Shown here: positions 6,832-7,324 of the stretch, in pieces
Numbering within the stretch: position 1 is the first letter of the stretch
Layout of the letters: every line of letters starts with the position of its first letter
NCBI GenBank assembly: GCA_027858555.1
Contig: JAQICP010000264.1
Coordinates: forward strand, 1-7,324
Length of the DNA stretch: 7,324 nucleotides
Reading direction: 5' to 3'
Source of the DNA: Vallitaleaceae bacterium
GTDB lineage: Bacteria; Bacillota; Clostridia; Lachnospirales; Vallitaleaceae
Position numbers and translations under genes: made by a program
The notes under the pieces: generated by a model
The model's input: the letters and a program-made list of their open reading frames with translations, nothing else
Told to the model about the DNA's origin: nothing
Databases searched by the model: none

Positions 6832-7215
6832 ATGGCAAAACCAACAGAAAAGCCAAGTTACGATAAACCATTAACCTTGATTGGTGAAGATACAATAATA
6901 GAAACGTCAAAATTGAAATCAAAATCATCCGTTCAAATAGCGGGTAAATTTATCGGAGACATTGAAGTAGATGCAAGTCTTGTAATTGGCCAAGGTGGCA
7001 AAGTTGAAGGCAATGTGTTAGCAAGCTTTATATTAGTGGCTGGAGAAGTTGTAGGGAATCTAGAAGTAACACAGCAGATTCATTTAACTAAAACAGCTAA
7101 AGTAGTCGGGAATATAAACTGTCAGAGTATTGTTATTGACGAAGGCGCATCACTAGAAGGTCAATGTATGATGAAACAAGGCAGTAATGATAAATTAAAA
7201 AATAAAACAGTTTAA
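6832..7215 (+). CDS. Bactofilin, polymer-forming cytoskeletal protein
   Basis: Bactofilins polymerise without nucleotide into filaments that usually lie on the inner face of the membrane and position wall enzymes. This 127-aa protein has the family layout: a short polar N-tail (about 1-12), a beta-helical core (about 14-113), and a short basic C-tail. The core shows rungs of about 17 residues with repeated glycine turns (for example AGKFIGDIEV, GGKVEGNV, AGEVVGNLEV, AKVVGNINC, GASLEGQC) and alternating hydrophobic residues. No membrane segment or signal peptide is present. AGGAGG (6816-6821) lies 10 nt ahead of the ATG. It is the second gene of the operon, and M23 peptidase-bactofilin pairs are known in other bacteria, where the bactofilin localises or controls the hydrolase and affects cell shape. 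Family assignment is strong; the exact role here is inferred from the neighbour. Confidence 0.94.
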   Translation: MAKPTEKPSYDKPLTLIGEDTIIETSKLKSKSSVQIAGKFIGDIEVDASLVIGQGGKVEGNVLASFILVAGEVVGNLEVTQQIHLTKTAKVVGNINCQSIVIDEGASLEGQCMMKQGSNDKLKNKTV

Positions 7216-7224
7216 AAGATCTAT

Positions 7225-7254
7225 AAGGACCTAGTTGATTCTGGGTCTTTTTTT
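7225..7254 (+). terminator. Intrinsic terminator of the peptidase-bactofilin operon
   Basis: GACCTAG (7228-7234) pairs with CTGGGTC (7241-7247) with one G-U wobble around the six-base loop TTGATT. Three further pairs (7225-7227 with 7248-7250) extend the stem, and seven Ts follow (7248-7254). It starts 9 nt after the bactofilin stop codon. Confidence 0.92.
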
Positions 7255-7266
7255 GTGCAATAGGAA

Positions 7267-7324
7267 GCGTGTCCAGCAAAGCTGGTCACTTACAAGTTGG
7301 TGAAAGTCCGACTCACGTAACCGC
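7267..7324 (+). mobile_element. Probable 5' end of a group II intron, cut by the window edge
   Basis: The RNA would fold as CCAGC (7273-7277) with GCTGG (7281-7285). A nested pair of stems follows: TTAC (7290-7293) with GTAA (7317-7320), enclosing GTTGG (7296-7300) with CCGAC (7308-7312) around a UGAAAGU loop. The string GGTGAAAGTCC in this setting is typical of domain I in bacterial group II introns, and the order of elements resembles the 5' ends of the Lactococcus Ll.LtrB and Oceanobacillus introns. The boundary is uncertain: GCGTG at 7267 or GTGTC at 7269 only partly fits the GUGYG consensus, and GTGCA at 7255 is another option. No open frame is visible. The rest of the ribozyme and any reverse transcriptase would lie to the right. 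Confidence 0.65.

Overview
The window is AT-rich and compact, with strong Shine-Dalgarno (SD) sites and intrinsic terminators. It carries genes typical of low-GC Gram-positive bacteria: mutS2 with an Smr domain, an OmpR-type two-component system, and an M23 peptidase next to a bactofilin. A Clostridia-type Firmicute is the most likely source; this is inferred from style and gene content, and no marker fixes the genus.

Layout: (1) nt 1-434, plus strand: the 3' part of trmL, a tRNA wobble-position 2'-O-methyltransferase whose start lies off the window. (2) nt 438-479: a hairpin that can terminate transcription from both sides, because trmL converges on the next operon. (3) nt 5476 down to 478, minus strand: a tightly spaced four-gene operon in the order GNAT acetyltransferase, mutS2, OmpR-type response regulator, sensor histidine kinase, with gaps of 13, 14 and 1 nt. 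(4) nt 5477-5747: a divergent intergenic region. It holds a 61-bp nested inverted repeat, an extended -10 promoter facing right and, over its -35 region, a direct repeat that matches the published WalR box. (5) nt 5748-7215, plus strand: a membrane-anchored M23 peptidase followed 16 nt later by a bactofilin, closed by an intrinsic terminator at 7225-7254. (6) about nt 7267-7324: RNA-like sequence that looks like the 5' end of a group II intron, cut by the window edge.

How they may work together: the M23 peptidase and bactofilin form a likely cell-shape or wall-remodelling pair, in which the bactofilin scaffold would place or regulate the peptidoglycan hydrolase. The WalR-like box at their promoter suggests control by a cell-wall stress regulator. 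The OmpR-family regulator encoded in the same window is a candidate, but the link is only inferred. MutS2 and the acetyltransferase have no evident functional tie to the two-component system beyond co-transcription.

Three start sites are set here from SD positions: mutS2 (GTG at 4968), the M23 peptidase (ATG at 5748), and trmL (no start within the window). No wholly new system is evident. The points most worth a second look are the WalR-like operator, the group II intron end, and the intergenic inverted repeat.
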